A stretch of DNA of 9,790 bases from Candidatus Methylomirabilota bacterium (GCA_016208645.1 JACQXP010000287.1:1-9790), one strand, 5' to 3'. Counted from the first letter of the stretch, positions 1 to 7,247 are shown. Notes: generated from the letters alone by a model not told the origin. Translations and numbers: made by a program.

Positions 1-564
1 GTTCGGACCGATCACCGCCCATCGCCTGTACGGAAGCCTGGCCGCCCGCTCGGCCAGCATGCGCCCCTGCGAGTGGGTGTTGGGCCGGACGCGGAAGGTG
101 TGCCGGTGCCCCTGGGACCATGTCACCGCCTCGCTCAAGGGCTCCGCCGCGATGAACAGCACCTTGTTCTGCCGGGCGAAATCGGAGACCGCCAGCCCCA
201 CGTTGCTGAGGAAGGTCCCGGCCAAGAGCGCGACCTTCTCGCCGAAGACGAGCTCCTGCGCGTGGGTGACCGCGTCGGCGGGATTTCCCTTGTCGTCCCG
301 GAACAGGACTTCCACCCGCCGGCCCAGGAGGCCCCCGCCGGCATTGACCTCCTCCACCGCCATCTCCACCGCCTGCCGGTACGGCAGCGTGAACCCGGCC
401 GCGATGCCGGTATACGAGTTGATCTCGCCGATGCGAATGGGCGGTTGCGCCCCGGCCCGGGAGGGAATCCCCAGGAGCCAGACAACGACGAGCACTCCCA
501 GGACCGGCCCGATCGCGAGCGCGAGTTTCCCCGACCGTTTGGGCCGGGACAGCGGGTGCCGCAT
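1..564 (-). CDS. ABC transporter periplasmic substrate-binding protein, branched-chain amino acid type (partial, N-terminal 188 aa)
   Basis: The reading frame is open from an ATG at 564 to the left edge, giving 188 residues of what should be a protein of about 400. Residues 1-39 look like a signal peptide: a basic start (RPKRSGK), a hydrophobic core (VLGVLVVVWLLG) and a likely cleavage site after AGA39. The mature start PPIRIGEINSYTG, then EEVNAGGGLLGRRVEVLFRDD and the TFRVRPN segment, match the Leu/Ile/Val-binding (Peripla_BP_6) family. Such proteins capture an amino acid or other small organic acid in the periplasm for a LivHMGF-type transporter. The substrate cannot be told, and the transporter subunits would lie beyond the left edge. 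An AAAGGAGGAG Shine-Dalgarno at 571-580 and a promoter at 600-629 support this start. The gene is divergent from dnaA. Confidence 0.9.
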   Translation of the reverse strand, partial: MRHPLSRPKRSGKLALAIGPVLGVLVVVWLLGIPSRAGAQPPIRIGEINSYTGIAAGFTLPYRQAVEMAVEEVNAGGGLLGRRVEVLFRDDKGNPADAVTHAQELVFGEKVALLAGTFLSNVGLAVSDFARQNKVLFIAAEPLSEAVTWSQGHRHTFRVRPNTHSQGRMLAERAARLPYRRWAVIGPN

Positions 565-570
565 GCGGGG

Positions 571-580
571 CTCCTCCTTT
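571..580 (-). promoter_or_regulatory. Strong Shine-Dalgarno of the binding-protein gene
   Basis: Read on the minus strand the bases are AAAGGAGGAG, six bases before the ATG at 564. This fixes the start of the binding-protein gene. Confidence 0.8.
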
Positions 581-599
581 TCAGGTGAAAGTCGCGCTC

Positions 600-629
600 A
601 ATCTACGTCACCCAAAAACAGAGTGTCAA
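600..629 (-). promoter_or_regulatory. Sigma70-type promoter for the binding-protein gene
   Basis: On the minus strand TTGACA (624-629) and TAGATT (600-605) are separated by 18 bases. Transcription would start near 593, giving a leader of about 30 nt. The -35 is perfect and the -10 matches 4 of 6. The position just upstream of a strong ribosome-binding site supports it; this is inferred from sequence only. Confidence 0.6.
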
Positions 630-840
630 GGTAAATGGCGAATGGCCGATGCCTCCGTCGGGCAGGTCTTCTTCTCCCATTCTCCCATACGCCCAAGAAT
701 TTCACCGCCAATAGGGCGGGCCGATTGCGCTCCCCCTGGGCCGAAACATGGGGGGGAAGCCGGCTCATCGGCGGGCCCAGCCGTCCCAGTGAATCCTCCA
801 ACCCCTTCAAAAATCGAGGGCTGATAGTCTATCGGACGCG

Positions 841-860
841 TTCAAAAAATTTCAAAAAAA
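841..860. repeat. AT-rich tandem 10-mer, possible DNA unwinding element
   Basis: Two consecutive 10-mers differ only in the last base (TTCAAAAAAT then TTCAAAAAAA). In GC-rich DNA this is a conspicuous low-melting tract. It lies about 170 bp from the DnaA-box cluster, so an unwinding role is possible. It could also be an UP-element-like tract for the promoter that begins six bases later. Confidence 0.4.
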
Positions 861-865
861 TGGGC

Positions 866-895
866 TTGACACCTCCCGCCGGGGTGCGCTACAAG
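866..895 (+). promoter_or_regulatory. Sigma70-type promoter directed toward dnaA
   Basis: TTGACA (866-871) and TACAAG (890-895, 4 of 6) are separated by 18 bases, and an A-rich tract lies just upstream. A transcript would start near 903 and carry a leader of about 270 nt through the DnaA boxes to dnaA. It may serve as the dnaA promoter, as an origin-activating transcript, or both. Confidence 0.55.
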
Positions 896-1026
896 GGGCA
901 CCTCGCGAATCATTGAATACGACAAACTGTTTATTTTCGATAGGTTCCACACCTTCCAATGATCTTCACGGGTTGCACAACCTGGGGACAATCTCCCAAG
1001 ACACCGAGAAAGACGAGAGTTCCAGG

Positions 1027-1058
1027 TTATCCACACCTGTGGAGAAGGCTGTGGATAA
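1027..1058. promoter_or_regulatory. DnaA-box cluster (three boxes)
   Basis: There is a perfect TTATCCACA on the plus strand at 1027-1035. A one-mismatch box, TGTGGAGAA, lies inverted at 1038-1046, two bases away, so the two form a head-to-head pair. A perfect TGTGGATAA lies at 1050-1058, three bases further on. These match the established 9-mer consensus for DnaA domain IV binding, and three in 32 bp is far more than chance would give in GC-rich DNA. Confidence 0.85.
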
Positions 1059-1143
1059 CTCCAAGGCCGCTCTGGGAGCGGACTCCACGCACCGGGCCCT
1101 CGACCGATCTCGATATTTCAACCAGTTAGACCGTTGGAGGGGC

Positions 1144-1162
1144 TGTGGATAAGTTATCCGGA
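1144..1162. promoter_or_regulatory. DnaA box with adjacent half-matching inverted box at the dnaA start
   Basis: A perfect TGTGGATAA (1144-1152) is followed after one base by TTATCCGGA (1154-1162), which matches the first six positions of a box in the other direction. Together they make the perfect palindrome GGATAAGTTATCC (1147-1159), which abuts the dnaA Shine-Dalgarno GGAGGG at 1160-1165. Binding here could let DnaA repress its own gene, which is established for DnaA in other bacteria but inferred here. Confidence 0.65.
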
Positions 1163-1171
1163 GGGCAACGC

Positions 1172-2530
1172 ATGAAAGGGGCAGTGTCAACGTCGAACGC
1201 ACGGGAACTCTGGGACGAGGCGCTCTCAGTGATCCGAAACCGGATCAGCCGGCAGAGCTTCGAGGCGTGGTTCCGGCCGCTCAGCCTGGGATCCGTGGAA
1301 GATCACCGGATCCACGTCTTGCTTCCCAACCGGTTCTTCAAGGAATGGTTCGAGGAGCACTACCTGGGGCTGCTCCGGTCTGCGCTGGAGGACCTGATGT
1401 TCACCAAGGTGGAGGTGGTCCTGCTCCTGCCGGACAAGGAGGCCCCGCCCAGCGTCCTCACGCGGGAGGAGCCGGCCCAGCGCCGCGCCTCCCGCCGACC
1501 GCGAGACGCCGCCGCGCAGTTCAACCCGAAGTACAGCTTCGAATCCTTCGTGGTGGGATCCAGCAACCAGTTCGCCCACGCGGCCTCGCTGGCCGTGGCC
1601 GAGCAACTGTCCAAGGCGTATAACCCCTTGTTCATCTACGGCGGCGTGGGCCTGGGGAAGACGCACCTGCTCCACGCCATCGGGCACCTGGCCCTGCAGC
1701 GCGATCCGCGAATCAAGGTCTCGTACGTCTCCTCGGAAAAGTTCACCAACGACCTCATCAACGCCATCCGCTTCGACTCCACCGTGGAGTTTCGCAACCG
1801 CTACCGGAGCCTGGACCTCCTCCTGATCGACGATATCCAGTTCATCGCCGGGAAGGAGCGGACCCAGGAGGAGTTCTTCCACACCTTCAACGACCTGTAC
1901 GACTCCTCGAAGCAGCTCGTCATCAGCTCCGACAGCCTGCCCCGGGAGATCCCCACCCTGGAGGAGCGGCTGCGCTCGCGGTTCGAATGGGGGCTCATCG
2001 CCGACATCCAGCCGCCCGACCTGGAGACCAAGGCGGCCATCCTGCGCAAGAAGGCCCAGGCGGAGGGGGTCCGCCTGCCGGACGAGGTCTCGCTCTTCAT
2101 TGCCAAGCACGCCAAGTCCAACATCCGGGAGCTGGAGGGCTCCCTGGTGCGCCTGGTGGCCCACGCCTCCTTCACCAACCGCGACGTGAGCCTGGCACTG
2201 GCCCAGGAGGTCTTGAAGGATCTCACCGCGGAGCAGCAGCGGCTGCCCACGATCCCCTCCATCCAGAAGGCGGTGGCCGACTTCTACGGGGTGCGGGTGG
2301 ACGATCTGCGCTCCCGCGGGCGGAACAAGTCCATCGTCCTCCCGCGCCAGGTCGCCATGTACCTGTGCCGAGAAATCGTCAAGGCCTCGCTGCCCGACAT
2401 CGGGGAAGGATTCGGCGGAAAAGACCACTCCACGGTCATCCATTCCTGCCAGAAGGTCAAGCAGAAGATGGCGGGCGAGGAGGCCTTCCGGAGGCAGATC
2501 CACGACCTGACCACCCAGCTCTCCCCCTAG
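1172..2530 (+). CDS. dnaA: Chromosomal replication initiator protein DnaA
   Basis: The 452-aa protein has normal DnaA length and all domains. Residues 1-80 are the interaction domain I (ELWDEALSVIRNRISRQSFEAWFRPL), about 81-115 a short linker, 115-330 the AAA+ domain III, and about 340-452 the DNA-binding domain IV. Visible motifs are Walker A GGVGLGKT (157-164), Walker B LLLIDDIQF (216-224), the arginine-bearing LEERLRSRF (263-271) and the DnaA signature GGKDHSTVIHS (415-425), which contacts the boxes. DnaA-ATP opens the origin and loads the helicase. I chose ATG 1172 because GGAGGG lies six bases upstream; a GTG at 1145 would add nine residues but sits inside a DnaA box. dnaN does not follow: the next gene is cpoB, convergent, with the two TAG stops sharing CTAG at 2527-2530. 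Confidence 0.97.
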   Translation: MKGAVSTSNARELWDEALSVIRNRISRQSFEAWFRPLSLGSVEDHRIHVLLPNRFFKEWFEEHYLGLLRSALEDLMFTKVEVVLLLPDKEAPPSVLTREEPAQRRASRRPRDAAAQFNPKYSFESFVVGSSNQFAHAASLAVAEQLSKAYNPLFIYGGVGLGKTHLLHAIGHLALQRDPRIKVSYVSSEKFTNDLINAIRFDSTVEFRNRYRSLDLLLIDDIQFIAGKERTQEEFFHTFNDLYDSSKQLVISSDSLPREIPTLEERLRSRFEWGLIADIQPPDLETKAAILRKKAQAEGVRLPDEVSLFIAKHAKSNIRELEGSLVRLVAHASFTNRDVSLALAQEVLKDLTAEQQRLPTIPSIQKAVADFYGVRVDDLRSRGRNKSIVLPRQVAMYLCREIVKASLPDIGEGFGGKDHSTVIHSCQKVKQKMAGEEAFRRQIHDLTTQLSP

Positions 2531-3693
2531 CGGCAGCGGATGTTGCGCTCCCGGGCCAGCCGGGCCTCGCGGGTTCTGGGGTGCTTGGTCATCAGCTCGC
2601 AGAGGACGGTGGTCGCCCGCTTCATGTCGCTCATCTGCAGGTAGGCGGTCCCCTGCTTGAACAGCGCGCTGGGGACCTTGGGGCTGTCCGGGAAATCCCG
2701 GATCACGACATCGAACTCCTCGATGGCCTGCGCGTAGTTCTTCTGGCTGTAATACGCCTCGCCCAGCCAGTACTGGGCGTTGGGCACGAGGCTGGTCTTC
2801 GGATAGTTTTGGATGTAGGTGCGGAAGCCCTCGATGGCCAGGTCGTAGCTCCCCTTGGTGTAGTCACTCAGGGCGTTCTTGTAGAGTTCCTCGGGCGGCA
2901 GCAGGACCTGTGGCGGACGTGGCGTGGTCGGGGCCACCGCGACGGGGCCCGTCGGGGTCGCCGCCGGGGCGGGCGGGGCGGCCGGAGGCGTGGCAGGTGG
3001 CTGGGCGACCGACGGGGTCCCTGGCGCCTGCGCCCCGGGCGGCTGCGCGACCGGCGGAGGCGCTCCGGGGGCCTGCGCGGCCGCAGGGGCGGGAGGCTGT
3101 CCCGGGGCCGCCTGCGGTGGCGGTGGTCCCGCCGGTGCTGGCCCGGTTGGTGGTGCCCCCTCTGGAGCCTGGCCGGGGAACTGTCCACTTGGCGGAACGG
3201 CCGCGACGGGGGGGCTGGCGCCGCGGACCTGCTGGTCCAGGACCCGCACCTGCTGCTCCAGAGTCCTTGCCTGCTGGTCCAGAGCCTTCATCTGCTGGTC
3301 CGCACCGTCCAGCCGGCGACCCACCAGGCGCACCTGCTGGTCCATCTCGTCCAGCCGGCTGTTGAGATTTCCCAGGGCGAAGGCGCCCTCTTCCAGCTTC
3401 CCCTGGACGAGGCGGGTCTCCGTCGCCAGCTCGTCCAGGCGCGTGGCCAGGGCCGCGCGGGCTCCCTCGCCTTCCTTCACCGTGGTCTCGAAGCGGGTGC
3501 GCAGATCCGCCTCCAGCTTGCCGAGGCGCTCGTCCGTGAAGGCCCGGGCCCCTTCGTACGTCTTCGACAGGCCCGCCACCTCCTGGCGCAGGGCGGCGAC
3601 GTCCCGCCGCATCGCCTCGATGTCTTCGCCGCTAACACACCCTCCCAGGGCCACGAGGGCACCCAGCAGCCCTGCGGCCGCCCGCCAGCTCAT
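2527..3693 (-). CDS. cpoB: Tol-Pal system protein CpoB/YbgF, predicted lipoprotein
   Basis: This 388-aa protein is the last gene of the tol operon; CpoB links Tol function to cell-wall synthesis at division. Residues 1-18 are a lipoprotein signal ending in LGGC, so Cys19 is probably lipidated. Residues 21-157 are coiled coil, with repeats such as LDQQARTLEQQVR from about 117. Residues 158-266 are a Pro/Ala/Gln-rich linker of over 100 residues. Residues 267-385 hold three TPR-like repeats typical of the YbgF C-terminus (YKNALSDYTKGSYDLAI, QYWLGEAYYSQKNY, ALFKQGTAYLQMSD). It is longer than the roughly 260-aa E. coli protein mainly because of the linker. ATG 3693 has GGGAGGG upstream, but GTG 3723, ten codons earlier and preceded by AAGGAG, is nearly as good. 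E. coli CpoB is soluble in the periplasm, so the lipobox is a difference. The stop overlaps that of dnaA. Confidence 0.92.
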   Translation of the reverse strand: MSWRAAAGLLGALVALGGCVSGEDIEAMRRDVAALRQEVAGLSKTYEGARAFTDERLGKLEADLRTRFETTVKEGEGARAALATRLDELATETRLVQGKLEEGAFALGNLNSRLDEMDQQVRLVGRRLDGADQQMKALDQQARTLEQQVRVLDQQVRGASPPVAAVPPSGQFPGQAPEGAPPTGPAPAGPPPPQAAPGQPPAPAAAQAPGAPPPVAQPPGAQAPGTPSVAQPPATPPAAPPAPAATPTGPVAVAPTTPRPPQVLLPPEELYKNALSDYTKGSYDLAIEGFRTYIQNYPKTSLVPNAQYWLGEAYYSQKNYAQAIEEFDVVIRDFPDSPKVPSALFKQGTAYLQMSDMKRATTVLCELMTKHPRTREARLARERNIRCR

Positions 3694-3751
3694 TCGCGCC
3701 CTCCCGTCCAAGATCGAGGTCACGCTGCTCTCCTTCCGACATCCCGGGGAG

Positions 3752-3825
3752 TCCCGCGGTCGCGGGATCCCACGGGCAGGCCAGCAGGATCCATCCGGAG
3801 GCCGGGGCACGCGTCCCGTGGGATC
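3752..3825. repeat. Inverted repeats in the tolB-cpoB gap
   Basis: TCCCGCG-GT-CGCGGGA (3752-3767) is a perfect 7-bp hairpin. Partly overlapping it, GATCCCACGGG (3766-3776) and CCCGTGGGATC (3815-3825) form a perfect 11-bp stem with a 38-base loop. There is no T-run, so this is not a typical intrinsic terminator. It could be an RNA-processing or stability element within the operon mRNA or a small mobile palindromic element. It lies where pal would be expected. Confidence 0.55.
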
Positions 3826-3860
3826 AGGATGTGCCCCCCGGGGTTCGCGGGGATCCTGGG

Positions 3861-5165
3861 TTACGGCGACCAGTCCGGCAGATAGTTGTCCCGCCCGTTG
3901 CTCGTCAGCCGCGTCTGCTCCGTGCCGTCCGCGTGCATCACGAAGATGTCCCGGTGTCCCATTCGCGTCGAGGCGAAGACGATGTGCCGGCCGTCCGGGG
4001 ACCAGGCCGGATCCTCGTTGCTGCCCAGGGTGGTGAGCTGCTGCAGGCCCGTCCCGTCGGGATTGATCAGGCAGATCTGGTTTCCGCCGATCCGGCACAT
4101 GAAGGCGATCTTCTCCCCCCGGGGCGACCAGCGCGGCGAGGCGTTGTAGTTTCCCTGAAAGGTCAGGCGGCGGAGATTGGTGCCCTCCACGTCCATGACG
4201 TAGATCTGGGGGGAGCCGCCGCGATCGGAGTTGAAGACGATCTGGCGCCCGTTGGGCGAGAAGGACGGTGACACCGAGATGGCCGGGCCGGTGGTGAGGG
4301 GCTTCGGCGTGCCGCCGCCCTTCGGGATGAGGAACAGGTTGGTCCCGCCGCTGGCGCTCATGGCCAAGGCCAGCCACTGGCCGTCGGGCGACCAGCCGGG
4401 GGTGGCGTTCAGGCCCCGCTGCGCCGACAGGACGTCCCGCCGGCCGCTGTCGAAGTTGAGGACGAAGAGGTCCGGGTTGCCGTTCCGGTACGAGGTGTAC
4501 GCGATCAGCCGCGCGTCCGGGGACCAGCGGGGCGACAGGTTGATGGATTGATTCCCGGTGATGGCCACGGGGCTCGCCCCGTCGTAGTCCATGACGAAGA
4601 GCTCCTTCGCCGTCCGGCTGACGACCGACACGAAGGCGATCCGCGTCTGGGCCACGCCCTTCTCGCCCGTGAGGTTGAACAGGATGTCGTCGGCGAAGCG
4701 GTGGAGGATCAACCGGTAGAACTTGGGGTCCCCCACGTAGCGCTTGCCGAACACCATGTTCCCCGTGGTGACATCGAAGAGGCGGCCCTCGACCACCGCC
4801 TCGCGCCCCCGGCTAGAGACCTGTCCCACCGCCAGGTGCTGGACCTTCAGGGAGTTGAGGCCCGGGAAGAGCGGCCGTTCCTGATCCAACTGCACCGTGC
4901 GGGGATCGAAGGGCAGGGTGGCCGCGTCCATCACGTCGAAGATCGTGGTGAAGCGCAGATCGGCCGCCAGCACCGATTCGCCCAGCCTGCCCAGGTCCTC
5001 GCCGTTCATCGAGAGGGGTGCGAAGCCCGCGATGGCGATGGTGATCCGGGGCACGACCCGCTCGCGCAGCTCGCGCTCGATCACCTGCCCCCGCGCACCC
5101 GAGGCGAATCCCGCCAGGACAGCCGGCAGCACCCAGCAAGCGATCCATCTCGGCGTTCGCATCAT
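3861..5165 (-). CDS. tolB: Tol-Pal system beta-propeller protein TolB
   Basis: This 434-aa protein has the usual TolB length. Residues 1-24 are a Sec signal peptide, with probable cleavage after SGA24. Residues about 28-170 form the N-terminal domain (ITIAIAGFAPL). From about 175 a propeller follows with repeated blades marked by SPRWSPDARLIAYTS (211-225), TPGWSPDGQWLALAM (255-269), SPSFSPNGRQIVFNS (299-313), SPRWSPRGEKIAFM (343-356) and DPAWSPDGRHIVFAS (385-399), closing with PDWSP at the end. TolB is periplasmic and in known systems binds Pal and the TolA C-terminus. The ATG overlaps the stop of the preceding tolA-like gene by ATGA, which indicates translational coupling; GGAG lies upstream. 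A second ATG at 5162 is equally readable. A gap without pal follows. Confidence 0.96.
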   Translation of the reverse strand: MMRTPRWIACWVLPAVLAGFASGARGQVIERELRERVVPRITIAIAGFAPLSMNGEDLGRLGESVLAADLRFTTIFDVMDAATLPFDPRTVQLDQERPLFPGLNSLKVQHLAVGQVSSRGREAVVEGRLFDVTTGNMVFGKRYVGDPKFYRLILHRFADDILFNLTGEKGVAQTRIAFVSVVSRTAKELFVMDYDGASPVAITGNQSINLSPRWSPDARLIAYTSYRNGNPDLFVLNFDSGRRDVLSAQRGLNATPGWSPDGQWLALAMSASGGTNLFLIPKGGGTPKPLTTGPAISVSPSFSPNGRQIVFNSDRGGSPQIYVMDVEGTNLRRLTFQGNYNASPRWSPRGEKIAFMCRIGGNQICLINPDGTGLQQLTTLGSNEDPAWSPDGRHIVFASTRMGHRDIFVMHADGTEQTRLTSNGRDNYLPDWSP

Positions 5166-6019
5166 CCCCGCTCCATCACAAAGCGGTACCGGAGGTCCAG
5201 GGACGGCTCGGTGAGCAGGTTGGGGAAGGGCGGCAACGGCAGGCTCTGCCGGACCGCCCGCAGGGCCGAGGTATCCAGGCTGGCGTTGCCCGAGCTTGTC
5301 TCCAGCTCCACGTCACGCACCTGCCCTGACCGCAGGACGCGGAAGCGGACCACCACCACCGTCTCGGTGGGGCCCGAGGCGCCCAGCGGGACCCAGTTCT
5401 GCTGGATCTTCCAATCCACCAGGGTGAGATAGGACGCCAGGGCGCTCCCTCCCCCGGCACCGGGTCCGCTCCCCGCACCGCTCGCGGTACCGGCCACCTC
5501 GACGCCGCTGCCTTTCCCGACCCCGGCGTCCGCCGAGGCCACCGGCGGCGGCGCTGCCGGCACCGCGGGCGCCGCAGGCATGAGCGGAACGGGAGCCGGG
5601 GGCGTCGGACGCGCCGCCTCCCGTCCGGTCACCGAGGGCGGCCGCAAGGAGGGTTCTCGGTCCGGAGTGGCCTTCCGCGCGGGCCGCCGCCCGGGCAGTG
5701 TCAACTCTTCTGCCGGCGCCGACCTCGGCACCGGGGCCGGCCGTGCGGCGGGCGCGGGAGCCGGTCTGGGTGCGGCCGGGGCGGGCCCCGCTGTCGGCGC
5801 GGGGGAGGGAGCAGCGGCGCCCCGCCCGCCCGGGGGCGCCTCCACCAGGTTCACCGTGTAGCTCACCGGAACCGTGATGTAGGTCCCCACCTGAAAACGC
5901 GGGACCAGGACGATCACTAGCGTGAGCAGTCCGTGGAAGAGGACTGACAGGCCGAAGGTGAGGCAGACCTCGCGGGGCTGAGGTCCCGGGGCGAGGAGCC
6001 GGTCGAAGACAGCCGCCAT
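5162..6019 (-). CDS. tolA: TolA/TonB-type periplasm-spanning energy transducer (TonB C-terminal domain)
   Basis: The 285-aa protein has one N-terminal membrane segment (about 20-41) carrying the Ser-x3-His pair S25/H29, the signature by which TolA and TonB contact the TolQR or ExbBD motor. Residues about 61-190 are a Pro/Ala- then Gly-rich linker able to cross the periplasm. Residues about 194-284 (LASYLTLVDWKIQQNWVPLG to LDLRYRFVMERG) form a TonB-type C-terminal domain. Its place between tolR and tolB argues for the TolA role. The linker is Pro-rich as in TonB rather than the long helix of E. coli TolA, so the exact name is less certain than the function. The start is 3 bases after the tolR stop, with GGGAG upstream, and its stop overlaps the tolB start. 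Confidence 0.88.
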   Translation of the reverse strand: MAAVFDRLLAPGPQPREVCLTFGLSVLFHGLLTLVIVLVPRFQVGTYITVPVSYTVNLVEAPPGGRGAAAPSPAPTAGPAPAAPRPAPAPAARPAPVPRSAPAEELTLPGRRPARKATPDREPSLRPPSVTGREAARPTPPAPVPLMPAAPAVPAAPPPVASADAGVGKGSGVEVAGTASGAGSGPGAGGGSALASYLTLVDWKIQQNWVPLGASGPTETVVVVRFRVLRSGQVRDVELETSSGNASLDTSALRAVRQSLPLPPFPNLLTEPSLDLRYRFVMERG

Positions 6020-6022
6020 GCG

Positions 6023-6457
<435 letters not shown>

Positions 6458-6513
6458 TCTCCCCCCACCGCAGGCGCGTTCGGCTCATGGACGCCCCGCC
6501 CCGGTCCTGCGGA

Positions 6514-6531
6514 GGCGCCCTCAAGGGCGCC
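6514..6531. repeat. Hairpin across the tolQ stop codon
   Basis: GGCGCCCT (6514-6521) and AGGGCGCC (6524-6531) form a perfect 8-bp stem with a 2-base loop, spanning the restored tolQ stop. No T-run follows in either direction. It may influence translation termination or coupling to tolR, or mRNA stability. Confidence 0.45.
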
Positions 6532-7227
6532 CCGCCCTCGCAATGACCCGTTCCGCCGTCCCCGTGAACTCCAGGGCGAACAGGTCCATGCGGGTGGCCG
6601 CCCCCTTGATCCGGTTGAGGAAGTAATTGTACGCGATGACCCCGGGAATCGCTGCTGCGAGGCCAGCCGCCGTCGTGATGAGCGCCTCGGCGATGCCCCC
6701 AGGTTGGCGGACCCGGTCAGGCCGATACTGTGAAACGCATCCATGATCCCCCAGACCGTGCCGAACAGCCCGATGAAGGGGGTGACGTTGCCTGTCGTGG
6801 CGAGGAAGATGAGCAGGCGCTCCAGCCCGGAGATCTCCCTCAGGCTGGCATGGCGAAGGGTGCGGGAGACCCGGGACAGGAGATCCTCGGCGGAGACCTC
6901 CAGGCCCTTGGCCGGCCCCTCCAGGGATGCCGGGCTTCCCCCGGGCGTGGGATTCCCCTTCAGCGCAATGTTCAGCTCGCGATAGCCTTCTCGGAACAGG
7001 GCGGCCAGCGGGCTCTGGGGGAAGCGCCTGCAGTCCTCGTACGCGTTGTGGAGGCCCTTGCTCTCTCGGAACAGCCGGAGGAACCGTTCGTCCTGCCTGT
7101 CCACACGCCGGAACGACCGGAGCTTCAGAAAGATAATCGTCCAGCTGGCCAGGGAGAAGAAGAGCAGGACCAGCAGGACGGCCTTGGCAACGACCCCGGC
7201 CTGGAGAATAAGATTGACGGCGCTCAT
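6521..7227 (-). CDS. tolQ: MotA/TolQ/ExbB proton channel protein TolQ, with a one-base frameshift in this sequence
   Basis: From ATG 7227 the frame reads as a TolQ protein through residue 177: a first membrane segment (about 12-34), a cytoplasmic loop, then the family motif ATTGNVTPFIGLFGTVWGIM (143-162). After the five-base G run at 6696-6700 homology stops and the frame continues as nonsense to 6355. Adding one G restores GGIAEALITTAAGLAAAIPG, the third membrane segment of TolQ, and continues to a TGA at 6521-6523. The restored protein is 235 aa, the normal family length. A missing base in a homopolymer suggests a sequencing or assembly error; a real mutation or ribosomal frameshifting cannot be excluded. 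As written, the last 58 residues are lost to frame. This is the first gene of the operon, with a promoter at 7248-7277 and no good Shine-Dalgarno. Confidence 0.9.
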
Positions 7228-7241
7228 CTAGGAGATCCCAT
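7224..7241 (-). CDS. Five-codon upstream ORF overlapping the tolQ start
   Basis: ATG GGA TCT CCT AGA TGA (peptide MGSPR) runs from 7241 to 7224, and its TGA overlaps the tolQ ATG as ATGA. The -10 box ends at 7248, so transcription is expected near 7241; the ATG would be at or next to the mRNA 5' end. tolQ has only a weak GGGA upstream, so termination-reinitiation from this mini-ORF is an attractive route for tolQ translation. It is inferred from sequence alone and could be chance. Confidence 0.3.
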   Translation of the reverse strand: MGSPR

Positions 7242-7247
7242 GTCAGT

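Larger units (their letters stand above)
565..1171. other. oriC: Origin-like intergenic region upstream of dnaA (putative oriC)
   Basis: These 607 bases hold no convincing gene. In order there are a minus-strand promoter (600-629), GC-rich sequence with nothing recognisable (about 630-835), an AT-rich tract with a tandem 10-mer beginning TTCAAAAAA (841-860), a plus-strand promoter (866-895), a second AT-rich stretch (about 909-945), and DnaA boxes at 1027-1035, 1038-1046, 1050-1058 and 1144-1152. AT-rich DNA plus a box cluster directly upstream of dnaA is the usual arrangement of a bacterial chromosomal origin, with the AT-rich part as a possible unwinding element. Origin activity is inferred; GC skew across the whole contig would test it. 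Confidence 0.65.

Noticed and set aside
1226..2503. A 425-codon open frame antisense to dnaA
   Set aside because: It lies entirely within dnaA, its translation is low-complexity and lacks family features; it is a product of high GC content.
2868..3365. Possible tandem-repeat protein or CRISPR-like array in the repetitive GC-rich stretch
   Set aside because: The repeats are irregular Pro/Ala codon runs encoding the CpoB linker; there are no uniform repeats with unique spacers.
1987..3885. A 632-codon plus-strand frame spanning the end of dnaA and the whole cpoB gene
   Set aside because: It is Gly/Arg/Pro-rich nonsense crossing two genes with clear homology in other frames.
2527..4377. A single 616-residue minus-strand protein covering cpoB and part of tolB
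   Set aside because: Only the portion from 3693 (or 3723) down is family-like; the upstream portion is an out-of-frame shadow of tolB, and a lipoprotein signal marks the true start.
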